64,000 bases of DNA, taken from NCBI GenBank assembly GCA_963850195.1, contig CAWKKD010000004.1, positions 248,001 to 312,000 of the forward strand, in the 5' to 3' direction. Positions 16,902 through 26,373 of this stretch are shown one piece after another. The notes beneath the pieces were generated by a model, which did no database searches, was not told the DNA's origin, and saw only the letters and a list, made by a program, of their open reading frames with translations. The translations under genes were made by a program, and so were the position numbers. Position 1 is the first letter of the stretch; every line of letters begins with the position of its first letter. Source of the DNA: Actinoallomurus sp963850195. Its GTDB lineage: Bacteria > Actinomycetota > Actinomycetes > Streptosporangiales > Streptosporangiaceae.

Positions 16902-18380
16902 TCAGGCGGCTGCGGGCTCGGGTTCGGCGGTCGGCAGGGACTCCTGGGCGCGTACGCGGGTGCGGGTCAGGAGCCAGGTCGCGGCGAAGCCGATGACGAG
17001 CGCGAACAGGACGCCGAGGTTGGCGAAGGCCCAGTCGCCGCCCTTGCCGCCTAGACCCAGGGGGCCGAGCAGGTAGCCCTGCCAGCGCAGCCAGCCGGCC
17101 GATGTGTTGGTGACCAGGCCCCAGCCGACCGCGGTGCCCGCGACGATGACGGCCAGCGGGACGAGGGGGACGTCGCCGTACCGGCCGCCGGTGCGGTAGA
17201 GGTCGGCGTCGGCGTAGTCGCGGCGGCGCAGCGCCAGGTCGGCGAGCATGATGCCGCACCAGGCGCCGACCGGTACGCCGAGCGTGGTCAGGAAGCCGAT
17301 GAACTGGCCGAGGAAGTCACCGGAGACGAACACCACGTAGATCGTGCCGAGCACCATGATGACGCCGTCGATGAGGGCGGCGAGGTAGCGCGGGATCGGC
17401 AGCCCGGCCGCGAGCAGCGCGAGGCCGGAGGAGTAGATGTCCAGGACCGCGCCGCCGACCAGGCCCAGTACGGCGACGGCGGCGAACGGCACCAGGAACC
17501 AGGTCGGCAGGACCGTGGTCAGCGCGCCGATCGGGTCGGCGGCGATCGACTTGTTCAGCTCGGCGGAGGAGCCGGCCGCCAGCAGCCCGAACACCAGGAG
17601 CACGACCGGCGCCAGCGACGCGCCGAAGCTCGTCCAGCCCACGACGCCGCGGCTCGAGGCCCTCCTGGGCAGGTAGCGGGAGTAGTCGGCGGCGGCGTTG
17701 ACCCAGCCCAGCCCGAAGCCGGTCATCATGAACACCAGCGCGCCGATGACCGCCTGCGTCGACCCGGCGTGGATCGCCGACACCGTGTGCCAGTGGATCT
17801 GGTCGGTGACCAGGACGATGTACACGACGGTCAGGGCGCCGGTGACGACCGTGATGACCGTCTGCATCCGCATGATCAGGTCGAAGCCCATGACGCCGCC
17901 CGCGACGGTCAGCGCCGCCACGACCACCAGCGCGACGACCTTCGTGGACGTGCCGCCGCCCCAGCCGAGACGGTCGAAGACGGTCGCGGTCGCCATGGTC
18001 GCCAGCGAGGTCAGGACGGTCTCCCACCCGACGGTGAGCACCCAGGAGATCGCCGAGGGCAGCCGGTTGCCGCGTACGCCGAACGCGGCGCGGCTGAGCA
18101 CCATCGTCGGCGCCGATCCGCGCTTGCCGGCCACCGCGACGAACCCGCACAGCAGGAACGAGAAGACGATGCCGGCCAGCCCGGCCGCGAGGGCCTGCCA
18201 GAAGGAGATCCCGAACCCGAGCGCGAACGAGCCGTAGCTCAGCCCGAGGATCGAGACGTTCGCGCCGAACCACGGCCAGAAGAGCTGGCGGGGCCGCCCC
18301 TTACGCTCGTCGTCGCCGATCACGTCGATGCCGTGCGCCTCGACCTTGAGCTGCCGGCCGGCACCGTCTGCACTTGTCAT
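16902..18380 (-). CDS. NCS1-family nucleobase:cation symporter (cytosine permease-like)
   Basis: A 492-residue permease with about twelve hydrophobic helices. It belongs to the purine/cytosine branch of the NCS1 family. Typical elements include WPWFGANVSILGL near residue 40, GVMGFDLIMRMQT mid-protein, and GVPVGAWCGIMLADL late. It should import cytosine or a related base with a cation. The ATG at 18380 with AGGCGGA upstream is a clear start. The TetR gene upstream on the same strand ends 35 bp earlier at 18415, so they may share a transcript. Confidence 0.92.
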   Translation of the reverse strand: MTSADGAGRQLKVEAHGIDVIGDDERKGRPRQLFWPWFGANVSILGLSYGSFALGFGISFWQALAAGLAGIVFSFLLCGFVAVAGKRGSAPTMVLSRAAFGVRGNRLPSAISWVLTVGWETVLTSLATMATATVFDRLGWGGGTSTKVVALVVVAALTVAGGVMGFDLIMRMQTVITVVTGALTVVYIVLVTDQIHWHTVSAIHAGSTQAVIGALVFMMTGFGLGWVNAAADYSRYLPRRASSRGVVGWTSFGASLAPVVLLVFGLLAAGSSAELNKSIAADPIGALTTVLPTWFLVPFAAVAVLGLVGGAVLDIYSSGLALLAAGLPIPRYLAALIDGVIMVLGTIYVVFVSGDFLGQFIGFLTTLGVPVGAWCGIMLADLALRRRDYADADLYRTGGRYGDVPLVPLAVIVAGTAVGWGLVTNTSAGWLRWQGYLLGPLGLGGKGGDWAFANLGVLFALVIGFAATWLLTRTRVRAQESLPTAEPEPAAA

Positions 18381-18414
18381 TTGTTCCGCCTGTCCTGACG
18401 TGTTCCGGCGGAAT

Positions 18415-19053
18415 CTAAGGCTGGGGGAGATCCGCGTCAATGCCCGGCGTGAACACGCCCGCGCGTGTGGCGGCGAGCGCGGCGTCGGCGGCGCGGTCGG
18501 CCGCCGCGTCGTCGACCGGTTCGTGGCTGATGAACAGGCGGTAGTACACCGGCGCGATCGTCGCACGTACGACCTCGGACGGGTCGGTCCCCTCCGGCAG
18601 CTCTCCGCGCGCGACGGCGCGGGTGATGATGCATGACGACTGCTCGTGGCCCATGGCGATGAAGGCGTTCATCGCGCGCGCGGCGGCGCCGCTCTGCGTG
18701 CCGGCGGAGATGAAGGCGCTCGCGACGGGGCCCTGGCGGGGGTCGGCGAAGACCGATCGCAGGTGCCGGGCGAGGGCGCGCAGGTCGCCACGTACGGTAC
18801 CGGTGTCGGGGACCGGCCAGGGCGCGCGGCTCGCGACGTCGAGGGCGTCGGCGATGAGTCCCTCGACGGTGCCCCAGCGCCGGTAGACGGTCGTCTTGTG
18901 CACGCCGGACCGCGCGGCGACGCCCTCGACGGTCAGCCCGCCGTACCCCTTGTCGGTCAGCTCGGCCATGGTCGCGTCGATGACGGCCTCGTGGACGCGC
19001 GCGGTGCGCCCGCCGGGCCGTCGGCCGGGGAGTCTGCCCAGGTTGTCGCTCAT
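18415..19053 (-). CDS. TetR-family transcriptional regulator
   Basis: A 212-residue TetR regulator when started at the ATG at 19053, where the conserved pattern begins (GRTARVHEAVIDATMAEL). The helix-turn-helix is at about residues 20-65, with LTVEGVAARSGVHKTTVYRR. The C-terminal part resembles the TetR_C_11 type domain. The longer frame to 19155 adds no conserved sequence. It diverges from the ABC-F gene across a small palindrome (19099-19112), so it may control the ABC-F and esterase genes, its own gene and perhaps the permease downstream. Confidence 0.9.
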   Translation of the reverse strand: MSDNLGRLPGRRPGGRTARVHEAVIDATMAELTDKGYGGLTVEGVAARSGVHKTTVYRRWGTVEGLIADALDVASRAPWPVPDTGTVRGDLRALARHLRSVFADPRQGPVASAFISAGTQSGAAARAMNAFIAMGHEQSSCIITRAVARGELPEGTDPSEVVRATIAPVYYRLFISHEPVDDAAADRAADAALAATRAGVFTPGIDADLPQP

Positions 19054-19098
19054 CGAAATCCCGTTGCGTCGTACGAAGCGTCGTGTCATCATCCTAAC

Positions 19099-19112
19099 GC
19101 AACACGAGTTGC
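19099..19112. promoter_or_regulatory. Candidate operator between TetR and ABC-F genes
   Basis: GCAAC and GTTGC form a perfect 5-bp inverted repeat with a 4-bp spacer, in a TTGCAACTCGTGTTGCGTT context. It lies 46 bp upstream of the TetR start and 85 bp upstream of the ABC-F start. Confidence 0.45.
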
Positions 19113-19196
19113 AATAAGCCGAGGGAGTAGCCGACATGGTCTGGACATCCGACATCGCGACGTCTCGTCCCAGCCGCCATGCATCGGAGGTCCTTC

Positions 19197-20795
19197 GTGC
19201 CCGCTCAACTCGCCCTGCGGGGCGTCACCAAGTCCTACGCCCACCGGCTCGTCCTTGACCGGATCCGCTTCGCCGTACGCCCCGGCGAGCACGTCGGCGT
19301 CGTCGGCGAGAACGGTTCGGGCAAGTCCACGCTCCTGCGCCTGGCCGCCGGCCTCGAGCCGCCCGACGACGGTGAGGTGACCGTCGTCTCGGCCGGGGGC
19401 GTCGGGCACCTCGGCCAGAGCCTCGGCCTGCCCGACGACCACACCGTGCGCCAGGCCGTCGACGCCGCGCTCGCCGAGCTGCGGTGGATGGAACGCCGGA
19501 TGCGCGAGCTGGAGTCCCGTCTCGGCGAGGACGAGCTCGCCGAGTACGGCGACCTGCTCGCCGCCTACGAGGCGCGCGGCGGGTACGAGGCCGACGCTCG
19601 CGTCGAGAAGGCCATGCACGGCCTGGGCCTGGCACACCTCGCCCACGACCGTACGCTCGGCGGCCTGTCCGGCGGTGAACGCGCCCGGCTCGCGCTCGCG
19701 TGCCTGCTGGCCGCCTCGCCGGAGACGCTGCTCCTCGACGAGCCCACCAACCATCTCGACGCCTCCTCCACGGTCTGGCTGGAGAACCGCCTGCGCGGCC
19801 ACCGCGGCACGGTCGTGGTCGTCTCCCACGACCGGCGGTTCCTCGAGCGTGTCGCCACGGCGATCTACGAGGTCGAGGACGGCGCCGTGACCCGCTACGG
19901 CGGCGGCTACGGAGGGTTCCTCGCGGACAAGGCCGCGGCGCGGATCCGCTGGGAGCAGGCGTACGCGGACTGGGGCGAGGAGGTCGCGCGCGTCGAGGCG
20001 TACGCCGCGACGACCGCACGCCGCGTCGCACCCGGCCGGATCATGCGCGACAACAACAAGCTCGCCTACGACCGCGACGCCGGGCGCGTGCAGTCCTCGG
20101 TCGCGAGCCGCGTACGCCAGGCGCGAGAACGCCTGCGGCACCTGCGGTTGAACGCCGTGCCACGGCCGCCGGACCCGCTGCGGTTCGGCGGGCGCTTCGA
20201 CGGCGGCGGCGAGGGCACGGTCGCCGAGCTTCGCGACGTACGGGTCGGCGACCGGCTGTGCGTGGACGCCCTCACGATCGCGGCCGGCGACCGGCTGCTG
20301 GTCCACGGCCCGAACGGCGCGGGCAAGTCCACACTGCTGGACGTGCTGGCCGGGCGCGTTCCCGGCTCCGGGCACGTACGGGTCCGCGCCCGCACCGGCT
20401 ACCTGCCGCAGGAGGTCACCCCGGGCGACCCGGCGCGTACGGTCCTGGCCGCCTTCGCGGAGGGCCTCACCGGCGACATCGACGAGCACCGCGCGCTGCT
20501 GTCGTCCTTCGGGCTGTTCCGGCCCGACGTCCTGGACGTCGCCGTCGGGCGGCTTTCGGTCGGCCAGGCGCGCAGGCTCGCGCTGGCGCGGCTACTGGCG
20601 CGCCCCGCGGAGCTCCTGCTGCTCGACGAACCCACCAACCACCTGTCGCTCGCCCTCGTCGAGGAGCTGGAGGAGGCGCTGGCCGCGTACCGGGGCGCGC
20701 TCGTCGTGGTCTCCCACGACCGGACGCTGCGGCGGCGTTTCACCGGCACCTCGATCGCGATGCGCGACGGGCGACTCATGCGAGGAGACCTTTGA
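19197..20795 (+). CDS. ABC-F family ribosome-associated ATPase
   Basis: A 532-residue protein with two ABC domains and no membrane segments. The Walker A motifs are GENGSGKST and GPNGAGKST. The signatures are LSGGERARLALA and LSVGQARRLALARLL, and both Walker B motifs end in LLLDEPTNHL, the ABC-F hallmark. Such proteins act on the ribosome, either as translation factors or as antibiotic-protection factors. The link to a TetR repressor favours inducible resistance, which is an inference. The GTG at 19197 has a perfect GGAGG six bases upstream, better than the ATG at 19179. The stop overlaps the next start. Confidence 0.93.
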   Translation: MPAQLALRGVTKSYAHRLVLDRIRFAVRPGEHVGVVGENGSGKSTLLRLAAGLEPPDDGEVTVVSAGGVGHLGQSLGLPDDHTVRQAVDAALAELRWMERRMRELESRLGEDELAEYGDLLAAYEARGGYEADARVEKAMHGLGLAHLAHDRTLGGLSGGERARLALACLLAASPETLLLDEPTNHLDASSTVWLENRLRGHRGTVVVVSHDRRFLERVATAIYEVEDGAVTRYGGGYGGFLADKAAARIRWEQAYADWGEEVARVEAYAATTARRVAPGRIMRDNNKLAYDRDAGRVQSSVASRVRQARERLRHLRLNAVPRPPDPLRFGGRFDGGGEGTVAELRDVRVGDRLCVDALTIAAGDRLLVHGPNGAGKSTLLDVLAGRVPGSGHVRVRARTGYLPQEVTPGDPARTVLAAFAEGLTGDIDEHRALLSSFGLFRPDVLDVAVGRLSVGQARRLALARLLARPAELLLLDEPTNHLSLALVEELEEALAAYRGALVVVSHDRTLRRRFTGTSIAMRDGRLMRGDL

Positions 20796-22039
20796 TGACC
20801 GGACCGCGAAGCACGCGGATCGAGGAGTTCGAGCGGACGCGCGACGTGGAGAGCCTCCGGGCCGACCTGCACGCCGCACGGGGGCCGCTGGTGGAGCCGG
20901 CCGGCGAGCACGACGTGCTGGTGACGTTCGTGTGGATCGGGCCGGAGCGTCAGGTGTCGGTACGCGGGGCGCAGCTGTTCGAGGACCGCAACGCGGTCTC
21001 CCACCCGATGACCAACGTCGAGGGCACCCCGGTGTGGCACCTGAGCGTGGTGGCGCCGCGCGGCATCACCACCGTCTACCAGTACCTCGTCGACGACCCG
21101 TTCGTCGGCGCGGACCTGACCGACCTCGCGCTGGTCGGCCGCCTCGTCGCCGAGGCGAGCGGGCGCTGCCACGCCGACCCGGCCAACCCGCGGCGGATGT
21201 TCCCGCAGTTCGCGATCGTCAGGGGCGCCGACGAGGCGCCCGCCGACCGGTGGGACTCGGTCCTCGAGCTGCCGGGCCTGGAGGAGGCCCCGTGGTTCGA
21301 CGGAGAGGCGCCGGACCTGGCGGCGCACACCCTCGCCTCGGAGATCCTCGGCAACGAACGCGTCGTCTCGGTCTACACGCCCCCGGTCGAGGGGCCGCAC
21401 CCGCTGGTGATCCTCCTTGACGGCGAGTCCTGGGTACGGGTGGCGCGCCTGCCCGCCGCACTGCACGCCCTGATGGCCGAGGGCGCGATGGCCCCGGCGG
21501 TGGTCGCCTTCGTCGAGAACACCGCGGCGGGAGACCGGATGGGCGAGATGTCCTGCAACCCGGCCCTGACGCGGATGCTCACCGACGAACTGCTGCCGCT
21601 ACTGCGCTCACGCCACGACCTGACCGGCGAGGTGCTCCTCGGCGGGGACAGCCTGGGCGGGATGGCCGCCGTCTTCGCGGCCCACGAACGGCCCGACGTG
21701 TTCGGCTCCGTGCTGTCGATCTCGGGCAGCCACTGGTGGGGCTACCTGCCCGAACCCGGCGGATGGGGCCGCGACGGCGAACCGGAGTGGCTGACACGCC
21801 AGATCGCCGCCGCCCCACCGGCCCCGACCCGCTTCTGGATCGACGTCGGCCGCCTCGAGACCGGCGCGTCACCGCTGTCACCCGGCGTCGACCAGCGCGC
21901 CGCCAACCGCCACCTGCGTACGGTCCTGGTCGCCAAGGGCCACGACGTGACGTACTACGAGGCACCGGGCGGGCACGAGTTCGCGACGTTCCGCCGGAGC
22001 GCCGTCAAGGGCCTGCTGACCCTCCTGGGAGCCCCATGA
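20795..22039 (+). CDS. Enterochelin-esterase-like hydrolase
   Basis: A 414-residue esterase with the Fes architecture: an N-terminal immunoglobulin-like domain (about residues 1-160) and a C-terminal alpha/beta-hydrolase domain with the nucleophile elbow GGDSLGG (serine at residue 286) and a catalytic histidine in PGGHEFATF. Fes enzymes hydrolyse siderophore esters, but no siderophore genes lie nearby. Here the gene is translationally coupled to the ABC-F gene (TGATG overlap), which points to a shared protective role, perhaps hydrolysis of an antibiotic. That is inference. Confidence 0.88.
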   Translation: MTGPRSTRIEEFERTRDVESLRADLHAARGPLVEPAGEHDVLVTFVWIGPERQVSVRGAQLFEDRNAVSHPMTNVEGTPVWHLSVVAPRGITTVYQYLVDDPFVGADLTDLALVGRLVAEASGRCHADPANPRRMFPQFAIVRGADEAPADRWDSVLELPGLEEAPWFDGEAPDLAAHTLASEILGNERVVSVYTPPVEGPHPLVILLDGESWVRVARLPAALHALMAEGAMAPAVVAFVENTAAGDRMGEMSCNPALTRMLTDELLPLLRSRHDLTGEVLLGGDSLGGMAAVFAAHERPDVFGSVLSISGSHWWGYLPEPGGWGRDGEPEWLTRQIAAAPPAPTRFWIDVGRLETGASPLSPGVDQRAANRHLRTVLVAKGHDVTYYEAPGGHEFATFRRSAVKGLLTLLGAP

Positions 22040-22061
22040 CCCGCGTCATCTCTTCCTCGGA

Positions 22062-22811
22062 TCAGGTGCGGGCCCGGTCACGGCGTGCCGTACGTTTCCC
22101 GCTGCGTGCACGGTCGATGGCGAGCCGCCATAGGGCGGTGGTGACGTCGAGGGGCAGCCGCGGGTACGCCGCGCGTTTGGTCAGTTCCAGCTGAGCCTTG
22201 CGCATGACGCGTGTGGAGGCCTTTGACGGGTGACCTGCCTGGAACGGGGGATGCGGGTCGTACTCGATCATCAGCTGTGCGACCTGAGCCCACTCCTCAC
22301 CGCAGATCTCGCCGACGAGCCACAGGCCGAGATCCAGCCCGGCCGAGACACCCGCGGCGGTCGCGATCTTCCCCGAGCGTACGATCCGGTCGTTCGGCCG
22401 GGATTCGGCGCCGAGCAGGCTGAGGGGTTTCTGGGCCATCCAGTGCGTGGTGGCGGGGTGGCCCTTGAGGATGCCCGCAGCGGCGAGGACCAGCGCGCCC
22501 GAGCAGACCGACGTGGTCCACCGGGTGGTCTCGTGGACGGCCTGAAGCCAGGTGATGAGTTCTCCGTCGGCCATCGCCGCGGTCGTCGTCGCCTCCGAAC
22601 CAGGAACGAGGACGAGATCCGGTGCAGGGGTCTCGGCGAAGGTGTGGGTGGCGCCGAGAATCAGCACGCCGCTGTCGGTGACGATCGGACCGACCTGGTT
22701 GGAGACGAACCGAAGGTCGCAGCCGGGGATGGTGCGTAGCACCTCGTAAGGGCCGATCGCGTCCAGTGCGGTCATTCCCGGGTAAAGGACAATCGCGAGC
22801 TGGAAGGTCAT
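22062..22811 (-). CDS. DJ-1/PfpI family protein
   Basis: A 249-residue protein of the DJ-1/PfpI superfamily, close to the isonitrile-hydratase-like and ThiJ/PfpI group. The nucleophile cysteine is at residue 103 in TSVCSGALVLA, with the acidic partner early (GPYEVL, residue 23). It has no DNA-binding domain, unlike its upstream neighbour. Its start codon overlaps the stop of the GlxA-type gene by 4 bp (ATGA), so the regulator and this enzyme form one operon. The tail is basic. Substrate unknown. Confidence 0.88.
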   Translation of the reverse strand: MTFQLAIVLYPGMTALDAIGPYEVLRTIPGCDLRFVSNQVGPIVTDSGVLILGATHTFAETPAPDLVLVPGSEATTTAAMADGELITWLQAVHETTRWTTSVCSGALVLAAAGILKGHPATTHWMAQKPLSLLGAESRPNDRIVRSGKIATAAGVSAGLDLGLWLVGEICGEEWAQVAQLMIEYDPHPPFQAGHPSKASTRVMRKAQLELTKRAAYPRLPLDVTTALWRLAIDRARSGKRTARRDRART

Positions 22812-23809
22812 GAGAGGGCGCCGTCCTTGTCGATCGATGTCGTGTCATTCGGTGGGCAGGCGAAACGGCTGCGGTACTCCCCGGGCGTGACGCCCAGTTG
22901 CCGGTGGAAGATCCGATAGAGGGTCTCGGGGCTGCCGAGGCCGACCGCGACGGCGACCCGGTCGAGTGTCCGGTCGCTGGTCTCCAGCAGCCGGCGTGCG
23001 GCGCTGATCCTGACCCGTTCGACATAGCGGGCGGGAGTGGTGCCGGTCTCGGCGACGAACACCCGCGAAAAGTGCCGGACGCTCATGCCGGACCGGTCGG
23101 CGAGCGCCTGCAGAGACAGATCGGCGGTGAGGTTCTCCTCGATCCAGATCTGCAGAGCGCGCAATGGCTCGCGACGCGGCGGATCGGCGGCCACCACGGT
23201 GCTGAACTGGCTCTGGCCGCCCGGCCGGTGCAGGTACACCACGAGCCAGCGGGCCACCTCGCGGGCGAGGTCGGGGCCATGGTCGGCCGCGACCATGGCC
23301 ACGGCCAGGTCGATCCCCGCCGTGACGCCTGCCGAGGTCCACACCCGGCCGTCCCGCACGTAGATCCGATCCGGTTCGAGTGTGACGCCGGGATGTTCGC
23401 GGGCGAGGAGCTCACTGCCCGCCCAGTGCGTCGTGACCCGATGGCCGTCCACCAGGCCGGCCTGGGCGAGCAGGAACGTACCCGAGCACACCGAGCAGAT
23501 CCGGTCCGCCCGCTCGCCCGTCCGGCGGATACCCGCGGTGAGCACCGGATCCCCGCGCGCCGACCAGAAATCGATCCCGCCGGTCACCAGGAGCGTGTCG
23601 ACCGCGCCTGACACGGCGCCGAGAGCGTGCGGCGCGGTCACCTCCACTCCGCAGGAGGAGCGCACGAGGCCCGCCTGGGCCGCGGCGAGCTCGACCCGGT
23701 AGTCGGGCTCGGCCCCGAGTGCGGCAGCGGCAGTGAACACGTCGGCCGGACCGGCGAGATCAAGGAGCTGGAACCCGTCGAAAACGACCATCACCACACG
23801 TCGCGACAT
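22808..23809 (-). CDS. GlxA-type AraC-family regulator
   Basis: A 333-residue regulator made of an N-terminal DJ-1/PfpI-like domain (about residues 1-190, with the cysteine at residue 108 in SVCSGTF) and a C-terminal AraC helix-turn-helix pair (about residues 220-320, with LQALADRSGMSVRHFSRVF). GlxA proteins sense small molecules and activate nearby genes. It is translationally coupled to the PfpI enzyme encoded next, its probable target. Confidence 0.92.
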   Translation of the reverse strand: MSRRVVMVVFDGFQLLDLAGPADVFTAAAALGAEPDYRVELAAAQAGLVRSSCGVEVTAPHALGAVSGAVDTLLVTGGIDFWSARGDPVLTAGIRRTGERADRICSVCSGTFLLAQAGLVDGHRVTTHWAGSELLAREHPGVTLEPDRIYVRDGRVWTSAGVTAGIDLAVAMVAADHGPDLAREVARWLVVYLHRPGGQSQFSTVVAADPPRREPLRALQIWIEENLTADLSLQALADRSGMSVRHFSRVFVAETGTTPARYVERVRISAARRLLETSDRTLDRVAVAVGLGSPETLYRIFHRQLGVTPGEYRSRFACPPNDTTSIDKDGALS

Positions 23810-23898
23810 GTCTTTATACTGTTCCGGCGCACCCGTATGGCGTCAACGACACGGTTATGGCAAGTCCGGCCATCGGCTGGCGCGACGCGACAGGTCGC

Positions 23899-25320
23899 TC
23901 AGGCGGGCACCGGCTCGCGCGCGGGTGCTCGCAGGAAGGCGGCGAGCAGGATCGCGGCGACGACGCACGCCGCCGCGTTCACGGTCAGGGCGAGGCCGAC
24001 GCCGCGCAGTACGGCGTGCGGGGTCTCGCCGCCGAGGGCGTGGATCCGCGCGGTGGCGATCGCGGACATGATCGGGATGCCCATCGTGATGCCGACCTGC
24101 TGGCTCATCGTCGCCAGGCCGGTGGCCAGGCCCTGCTCTTCGTCGGGCAGCCCGGACGTCGCGGTCACCATGAACCCGACGATCGCCACGAGGTTCGCGA
24201 TCCCGCCGGCGAAGGTCGTGACCAGCAGGACGGCGATCCACCAGGCGTGGTCGCCGAGAAAGATCAGCGGGACGGTCGCCGCCGCCTGGACGAGGAAGCC
24301 GGCCACCAGGGCGTTCCTGGAGCCGAGCGCGCCGATGACCCGGGGGCCGAGGACGCCGCCGATGACGGTGCCGGCGCCCAGTACGGCGAACGACAGGCCG
24401 GCGGCGAGCGGTGAGTACCCCAGCACCTTCTGCAGGTAGAGCGTCAGCAGGAACACCACCGACGTCTCGGTCGCGAACGCCAGCAGCCCGGCCGCGTTGC
24501 CCCACGCGACGTCGCGCCGGCGCAGGACCCGTACCGGCACCAGGGGCCGCCGCACCCGCCGCTCGATCGACCGGAACACGGCCAGCAGCACCGCGCCCGC
24601 GACGAGCGCGCCGTACGCGTGCGGGCTCTCCCACGATCGCTCGCCGGCCTGTGTCAGCCCGTACACCACCGCCAGCAGGGCGGCGGTGACCGTCACCGCG
24701 CCCGGCACGTCTAGCGACGGCCGGGTCTCCGGGCGGCTCTCCGACAGCACCAGGGGAGCGACCACGAGGACCGCGATCGCGACCGCGACGTTGATGAAGA
24801 ACGCCCAGCGCCAGCTCAGCAGGTCGGTGAGCACGCCGCCGAGGATCGCGCCGGTCGTGAACCCGGCCGCCATCAGCGCGCCGTTCAGGCCGAGCGCCCG
24901 GTCACGTACCGGCCCCTCCGGGAACGAGGTGGTCAGCAGCGACAGCGCGGCGGGCGTGACGGCGGCGGTCGCCAGCCCCTGCGCCACCCGCGCCGCGAGC
25001 AGCACCTCCGGCGTACCGGCCAGGCCGCCGGCGAGAGAGGAGATCCCGAGTACGGCGATGCCGGTCAGGAAGATCCGGCGCCGCCCGAACAGGTCCGCGA
25101 TCCGCCCGAACAACAGCGTGAAGCCCGCGGCGCACAGCGCGAACGCCGTCGTGATCCACTGCAGGCCGCTCAGGGAGAGTCCGACGTCGGCGCCGATGGC
25201 GGGCAGGGCGACGTTGAGGATGGAGAAGTCGACGGCCAGCGTGAAGCTCGCGGTCAGGAGTACGGCCAGGGCCAGGCGTTCATGGATGCGTTCGACGGCC
25301 GGCCGGTCAAGGATGGTCAT
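23899..25320 (-). CDS. MFS drug exporter, DHA2 (14-helix) type
   Basis: A 473-residue major facilitator. Hydrophobic segments fit 14 helices. The loop 2-3 motif GRIADLFGRRRIFL is present, and motif C lies near GLNGALMAAGFTTGAILGG, both marks of DHA2 drug:proton antiporters. The ATG at 25320 begins MTILDRPAVERIHERLAL. It diverges from an XRE/MmyB-like regulator over about 100 bp, the usual layout for a regulated exporter. Substrate unknown. Confidence 0.92.
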   Translation of the reverse strand: MTILDRPAVERIHERLALAVLLTASFTLAVDFSILNVALPAIGADVGLSLSGLQWITTAFALCAAGFTLLFGRIADLFGRRRIFLTGIAVLGISSLAGGLAGTPEVLLAARVAQGLATAAVTPAALSLLTTSFPEGPVRDRALGLNGALMAAGFTTGAILGGVLTDLLSWRWAFFINVAVAIAVLVVAPLVLSESRPETRPSLDVPGAVTVTAALLAVVYGLTQAGERSWESPHAYGALVAGAVLLAVFRSIERRVRRPLVPVRVLRRRDVAWGNAAGLLAFATETSVVFLLTLYLQKVLGYSPLAAGLSFAVLGAGTVIGGVLGPRVIGALGSRNALVAGFLVQAAATVPLIFLGDHAWWIAVLLVTTFAGGIANLVAIVGFMVTATSGLPDEEQGLATGLATMSQQVGITMGIPIMSAIATARIHALGGETPHAVLRGVGLALTVNAAACVVAAILLAAFLRAPAREPVPA

Positions 25321-25422
25321 GCCACCGAACTCTGGGAGAGGCCCGAGCACGCTGCCACACCCCATCGAACCGACCACTGGCAGGGTCAGCCAGGATCCCC
25401 TGCGTATCGGCACAATGGGGGC

Positions 25423-26373
25423 ATGAGTGGAGCGGATGCGGCCGGTGCCCTCGGTGAGTTCCTCCGCGACCGCCGGGCGCGGCTGACCCCCGAGGCCGCG
25501 GGGGTCGTGTCGTACGGAGCCCGCCGCGTTCCGGGCCTTCGGCGCGAGGAGCTCGCCCAGCTCGCGGGCGTCAGCGCCGCCTACTACACCCGTCTGGAGC
25601 AGGGCCAGAGCACCAACGCCTCCGCGTCCGTCATCGACGCGATCGCCGGAGCGCTGGGCCTCGACGACGACGAGCGCACCCACCTGCACGACCTGGCGAA
25701 GCCGGTGAAGAACGCGCGGCGGCGCCCGGCGCGGCCCGAATCCGCCCGGCCGGGCACGGTACGCCTGATCAACGCGATGGCCGACGTCCCCGCGGTCGTC
25801 ATGGGGCGCCGCAGCGAGGTCCTGGCCTGGAACCCTCTCGGCCACGCCCTGCTGGCCGGGCATTACGACCGCGACGCCCCGAGCCGCCCGGCCGACCGTC
25901 CCAACCTGATCCGGATGCTCTTCCTGGACGCGCACACCCGCGAGCTGTACGCCCGCTGGGACGAGGAGGCCGCCCGCGCCGTCGCCTCGCTCCGGCTGGT
26001 CGCCGGCCGCCACCGCGAGGACCGGGCCCTGGCCGACCTGGTCGGCGAGCTGAGCCTCAAGAGCGACGCCTTCGCCGTGCTGTGGTCACGGCGCCCGGTC
26101 CACAACTGCCTGTCCGGCCACAAGCGGTTCCACCACCCGGAGGTCGGCGACCTCGAGCTGGAGTTCGAGATCCTCCACCTGCCCGACGACACCGGGCACC
26201 GGATCCTGGCCTACACCGCGATCCCCGGTACGCCCTCCGAGGCGGCACTGCGCCTCCTGGCTAGGCCGTGTCTGACAGATCACGTTCGTAGCGAGCGGTG
26301 TCCAGGTGGTGCGTCGCAAGGCGGAGGAGGGAGTCAGCCTGGTGTCGGCCGGCGACCGACGACAACGCGGTGA
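25423..26373 (+). CDS. XRE/MmyB-like regulator with transposon-altered C-terminus
   Basis: A 316-residue helix-turn-helix regulator. The HTH_31-like N-terminal domain is at about residues 30-85 (REELAQLAGVSAAYYTRLEQG). It is followed by the MmyB-like ligand-binding domain up to about residue 278. The last 36 or so codons (RPCLTDHVRSERCPGG onward) are foreign, because a small inverted-repeat element was inserted in the penultimate codons. Removing it restores the ending ...ALRLLAS-stop. The core domains are untouched, so the protein may still work. It diverges from the MFS exporter it probably represses. Confidence 0.88.
   Translation: MSGADAAGALGEFLRDRRARLTPEAAGVVSYGARRVPGLRREELAQLAGVSAAYYTRLEQGQSTNASASVIDAIAGALGLDDDERTHLHDLAKPVKNARRRPARPESARPGTVRLINAMADVPAVVMGRRSEVLAWNPLGHALLAGHYDRDAPSRPADRPNLIRMLFLDAHTRELYARWDEEAARAVASLRLVAGRHREDRALADLVGELSLKSDAFAVLWSRRPVHNCLSGHKRFHHPEVGDLELEFEILHLPDDTGHRILAYTAIPGTPSEAALRLLARPCLTDHVRSERCPGGASQGGGGSQPGVGRRPTTTR

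Noticed and set aside
19700..20794. N-terminal extension of the esterase frame inside the ABC-F gene
   Set aside because: It is Arg/Pro-rich translation of the ABC-F gene in another frame; the ATG at 20795 overlaps the ABC-F stop.
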